Part shown: positions 6,022 through 8,806 of the stretch, one piece after another
How the letters are laid out: every line of letters begins with the position of its first letter
How positions within the stretch are numbered: the first letter of the stretch is position 1
Assembly: GCA_964392615.1 (NCBI GenBank)
Contig: CAYMRB010000420.1
Coordinates: 1-8,806 of the forward strand
Direction of reading: 5' to 3'
DNA length: 8,806 nucleotides
Source: CAYMRB01 sp964392615
Lineage (GTDB): Bacteria > Planctomycetota > UBA8108
The notes under the pieces: model-generated
What the model saw: the letters and a program-made list of their open reading frames with translations, nothing else
The model's database searches: none
Told to the model about the DNA's origin: nothing
Position numbers and translations under genes: made by a program

Positions 6022-8806
6022 ATGAGATTCGGAACGTCGGTTCTTCTATGCGGAATCGTATGCTTCGGCGCAGCTCTGGACGTGCGCGCGCAGGACGAGA
6101 TCAATTTGGCGCTTCTCGGTACAGCCGAGCAGTCGACGGTGGCGAGCGGGGGTGTCCCTGAGCGCGCCATCGATGGCAATACGAGCGGGGTGTGGGGTAA
6201 CGGTTCGATCACGCACACCGCGCCGGGCGATGTCGCGCCCTTCTGGCAGGTGGACCTCGGGGGCTCCTTCGTCCTGACCCAGATCGTGCTTTGGAACCGT
6301 ACCGACGCCTGCTGCGTCACGCGACTGCAGAACTTCCGCGTCAGCGTACTCGACTCCGCGCAGCAGGAGGAGTACGGCGAGGACTTCTTCACCGACCTCG
6401 TCGGCTTCCCGGATCCCAGCCTCGAGATCGAGCTTCCGGAAGACGTCGAGGGACAGTACGTCCGCGTCGACCTCCTCGGCACGAACGACATCGGCGAGAT
6501 GATCCTGTCGCTGGCAGAAGTGCAAGTCCTCGGCGACGCCACCGAGCTGGCACCGATCATCGTGACCCAACCCTCCGGCGGCCGCATCGAGACCGGACAG
6601 AGCTTCGAGTTCAGCGTCGAGGCCGTCGGCGCAGCGACGCTCGAGTATCAGTGGCAGAAGGACGAGGTCGACATCGACGGCGCGATCGAGACGACGTACG
6701 CGATCGAGACCGCCGTGCTCGGAGATGAGGGCTCGTATCGCGTCATCGTCCGAAACGACAACGGCAGCACGCCCAGTGAGCCGGCGGAACTCGTCGTCAC
6801 GACGCCCAACCTCGCCCGCGGCGCGCGCGCAACGCAGTCGTCGACCGGCTGGAACAGCGTCGCGTCACGCGCCGTCGACGGAAACACGGATGGTGTCCAC
6901 GGCAACGGCTCGGTCACGCACACGGCACCCGGCGATCCCGCGCCGTGGTGGGAGGTGGCTCTCGTGGCCGACGAGACGATCGTCGATACGATCATCTTGT
7001 GGAACCGCACCGACGCATGCTGCGTCGGCCGCCTGACGAACTTCCGCGTCTCGGTGCTCGACGCCGCGCGCGAGCAGGTCTGGAGCGAGGACTTCTTCCC
7101 GGACGGCTTCGAGTTCCCGGACACGCTCCTCGAGGGCTTCGAAATCGATGCGGACGGTGCCACGGGCAAGATCGTCCGCGTCGAGCGTCTCGGCGCGCCG
7201 GAGGACTTCCCGGACCAGTTCATGCTGTCGCTCGCCGAGGTGCAGGTCTACGGCGAAGGCGAGGTGGCGCCGCTACCGCCGCCGAACCGCAACCTCGCTG
7301 CACGGCCCGAGGCGACGGTCCAGCAGTCGTCGAACTACAACGCCACCTTTGTCGCCGCGCTCGCGGTCGACGGCAATCTGAACAACTTCACGCACACGGC
7401 CGCGCTAGACGATGCCGCGACGTGGGAGGTCGACCTCGGCGGCGTTCACGAGATCGCGACGATCAACCTCCACAACCGGACGAGTTGCTGCGGCTCGCGT
7501 CTGCGCGACATCACGATCACGATCCTCGACGAGAACGGCGACGGCGTGTACCAGTCGGATCTCCTCAATCCGGAGAACGAGCTCGGGGGTGGGGTCCTGG
7601 ATGTCGGGCCGGCAGTCCTGACTCTCGACCTCGTCGAAGAGCTCGGCGAGACGGTCGACGGACAGACCGTTCGCGTGTCACGAACGCCGGACCCGGACCT
7701 CTCGGGAAGCGGCGGACTGGGCAACGACAGCGAACCCACCGTGCTGTCGCTCGGCGAGGTCGAGGTGCTGGGCGTCGTCGAGTGCCCCGAGGAGGGCGAC
7801 ACGCATTGCGAAGGCATCGTCGTGGAGGAGCCCGAGGACGGCGGCGTCGGCAATTACACCGTCTGGGCGACGGGCACCGACGACTCCGGCGACGAGACGA
7901 GCTATACGTACACCGCCGACAACGGCGTCGAGACCCTCGTCATCGGCCCCACATTCGACACGCGAGCGATCTTCGCACTCGGCGTCGGGACGTGGACGAT
8001 CACGGTCTCGGTGGACGACGACGCCTTCTGCGACGATGTCGCCGATGACGCCGTCTGCACGTCCGACGAGATCGTCATCGAGCCCGACCTGTCGAACCTC
8101 GCGTTCGGCAAGCCGACGTCGCAGTCGACGACCGGCTTCGGCGGGGTCTCATCTCGGGCTGTGGATGGAAACAACAGCGGCTTCTGGGCCGATGGCTCGA
8201 TCACGCACACCGCGGCCGGAGACCCGACCCCGTGGTGGGAGGTCGACCTGCTCGATATCTACGTGATCGACACGGTCACGCTGTGGAACCGCCTCGATTG
8301 CTGCAGCGAGCGGTTGACGAATTTCCGCGTCTCGCTCTTCGAAGAGGGTCCGGAGGTTCCCGACCGGGAGGAGATCTGGGGCGAGGATTTCTTCACCGAC
8401 TTCACGTTCCCCGACACGAGCATCGAGGGATTCGAGATCGAGGTCGACGGCGAGGAGGGTCGCTACGTCCGCATCTCGACTCTGCCGGGTGGCGAGTTCC
8501 TGTCGCTCGCCGAAGTCGAGGTCTCCGGCGATGACGGCGGTGGCGGTGGCGACGGTGTCGGACCGTTCCTGCGCGGCGACTGCAACGGCGACGGCCGCGT
8601 GTCCGGTCAGGTCGGCGACGCGATCTACGTTCTCAACTACAACTTCCTCGGCGGTCCTGCGCCGGCGTGTATGGTCGCGTGCGACTCCAACGGCGACGGT
8701 CGCGTGAGCGGCCAAGTCGGCGACGCGATCTACACGCTGAACTACAACTTCCTCGGCGGCCCCGCGATTCCGGCGCCGTTCCCGGAGTGTGGTACGAGCA
8801 CGGAAG
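6022..8806 (+). CDS. secreted protein with four F-type-lectin-like domains, Ig-like, PKD-like and dockerin-like repeats (3' end beyond window)
   Basis: The frame is open from ATG 6022 to the last base, 928 full codons, with no stop. Signal peptide at 1-23 (cleavage VRA-Q). Lectin-like unit B1 at 28-172. Ig-like domain about 177-262, with YQWQKDEVDIDGA and GSYRVIVRNDNG. Lectin units B2 at 264-411 and B3 at 424-583. A Cys-containing acidic PKD/hyalin-like segment about 584-690, with NYTVWATGTDDSG and GTWTITVSVDDD. Lectin unit B4 at 692-836. A glycine-rich linker, then two nearly identical dockerin-like loops from 853 and 888. The tail FPECGTSTE resembles the end of such proteins, so little is probably missing. 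It is likely an extracellular glycan-binding adhesin or scaffold with no catalytic domain visible. It is preceded by a 31-base gap and a strong ribosome site, so it is probably in an operon with the CotH gene. The domain calls are firm; the ligand is not. Confidence 0.9.
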   Translation, partial: MRFGTSVLLCGIVCFGAALDVRAQDEINLALLGTAEQSTVASGGVPERAIDGNTSGVWGNGSITHTAPGDVAPFWQVDLGGSFVLTQIVLWNRTDACCVTRLQNFRVSVLDSAQQEEYGEDFFTDLVGFPDPSLEIELPEDVEGQYVRVDLLGTNDIGEMILSLAEVQVLGDATELAPIIVTQPSGGRIETGQSFEFSVEAVGAATLEYQWQKDEVDIDGAIETTYAIETAVLGDEGSYRVIVRNDNGSTPSEPAELVVTTPNLARGARATQSSTGWNSVASRAVDGNTDGVHGNGSVTHTAPGDPAPWWEVALVADETIVDTIILWNRTDACCVGRLTNFRVSVLDAAREQVWSEDFFPDGFEFPDTLLEGFEIDADGATGKIVRVERLGAPEDFPDQFMLSLAEVQVYGEGEVAPLPPPNRNLAARPEATVQQSSNYNATFVAALAVDGNLNNFTHTAALDDAATWEVDLGGVHEIATINLHNRTSCCGSRLRDITITILDENGDGVYQSDLLNPENELGGGVLDVGPAVLTLDLVEELGETVDGQTVRVSRTPDPDLSGSGGLGNDSEPTVLSLGEVEVLGVVECPEEGDTHCEGIVVEEPEDGGVGNYTVWATGTDDSGDETSYTYTADNGVETLVIGPTFDTRAIFALGVGTWTITVSVDDDAFCDDVADDAVCTSDEIVIEPDLSNLAFGKPTSQSTTGFGGVSSRAVDGNNSGFWADGSITHTAAGDPTPWWEVDLLDIYVIDTVTLWNRLDCCSERLTNFRVSLFEEGPEVPDREEIWGEDFFTDFTFPDTSIEGFEIEVDGEEGRYVRISTLPGGEFLSLAEVEVSGDDGGGGGDGVGPFLRGDCNGDGRVSGQVGDAIYVLNYNFLGGPAPACMVACDSNGDGRVSGQVGDAIYTLNYNFLGGPAIPAPFPECGTSTE
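6103..8529 (+). repeat. four F-type-lectin-like (F5/8C) domains in the second secreted protein
   Basis: B1 (from 6103), B2 (from 6811), B3 (from 7291) and B4 (from 8095) are homologous to each other and to the two units in the CotH gene. Candidate sugar-binding sets, numbered from ATG 6022, are: B1 H65, R93, D95, CC and R; B2 H300, R329, D331, CC and R; B3 H458, R486, then S instead of D, CC and R; B4 H729, R757, D759, CC and R. B1 and B2 carry an extra Ala between D and CC, while B4 matches R-x-D-x4-R exactly. The Ig-like domain separates B1 from B2, and the PKD-like segment separates B3 from B4. Confidence 0.88.
7771..8094 (+). other. PKD/hyalin-like acidic segment of the multi-lectin protein
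   Basis: Residues about 584-691 lie between lectin units B3 and B4. The segment opens with a short Cys pair (CPEEGDTHCEG), then a beta-rich stretch ending GTWTITVSVDDD, then a second Cys pair (CDDVADDAVC). The strand pattern and final Asp run fit PKD or HYR-type extracellular beta-sandwiches, probably with bound calcium. The exact family cannot be fixed by eye. Confidence 0.5.
8578..8766 (+). repeat. tandem dockerin-like repeats, period 105 bases
   Basis: Two 28-residue units start at 8578 and 8683. Each carries an NGDGRVSGQVGDAIY core and an LNYNFLGGPA end, differing only at two positions (C/S and V/T). The D-x-N-x-D-G loop is intact in both, so calcium binding is expected. The DNA copies differ mainly at synonymous sites, which suggests purifying selection rather than very recent duplication. 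They form the C-terminal module of the second secreted protein. Confidence 0.82.

Noticed and set aside
6945..8048. A 367-codon plus-strand frame inside the multi-lectin gene
   Set aside because: It is an out-of-frame Arg-rich reading. The true frame from 6022 carries conserved lectin repeats without a stop.

Overview
The window is GC-rich DNA that looks bacterial and most resembles Planctomycetota. The reasons are a fused LacI-like/AraC (XylR-type) regulator, a very large secreted CotH/lamin-tail protein, paired dockerin-like Ca-binding repeats at C-termini, and a PKD-like acidic domain, a mix common in that phylum. Verrucomicrobiota or Lentisphaerota remain possible. No RNA gene, CRISPR array or insertion sequence was seen.

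Layout: (i) 1-190, minus strand: a fragment with clear similarity to the middle of protoporphyrinogen oxidase (HemG/HemY type). It runs off the left edge and lacks its N-terminal FAD-binding half. (ii) 210-1385, minus strand: a complete XylR-like regulator. (iii) 1386-1517: a divergent intergenic region with overlapping inverted repeats that could be an operator. (iv) 1518-5990, plus strand: a secreted protein of 1,490 residues with lamin-tail domain, two F-type-lectin-like (F5/8C, fucolectin) domains, a sandwich domain, chitobiase C-terminal-like domain, CotH kinase-like domain, a second chitobiase-like domain, a second lamin-tail domain and a dockerin-like pair. (v) 6022 to beyond the right edge, plus strand: a second secreted protein with four more F-type-lectin-like domains, an Ig-like domain, a PKD-like domain and a tandem dockerin-like pair. 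It starts 31 nt after the previous stop and has a strong Shine-Dalgarno site, so the two are probably co-transcribed. This reading frame is open from 6022 to the last base.

Inferred joint function: the two plus-strand genes look like a surface or extracellular glycan-binding unit with six lectin-like modules sharing a vicinal-Cys motif. One gene also carries a CotH-type kinase fold. The divergent sugar-sensor-type regulator may control them. The ligand, kinase substrate and inducer cannot be read from the sequence. The two most notable observations are that the two lectin modules in the CotH protein appear to split a single sandwich domain, and that the haem-biosynthesis gene next door is beheaded.
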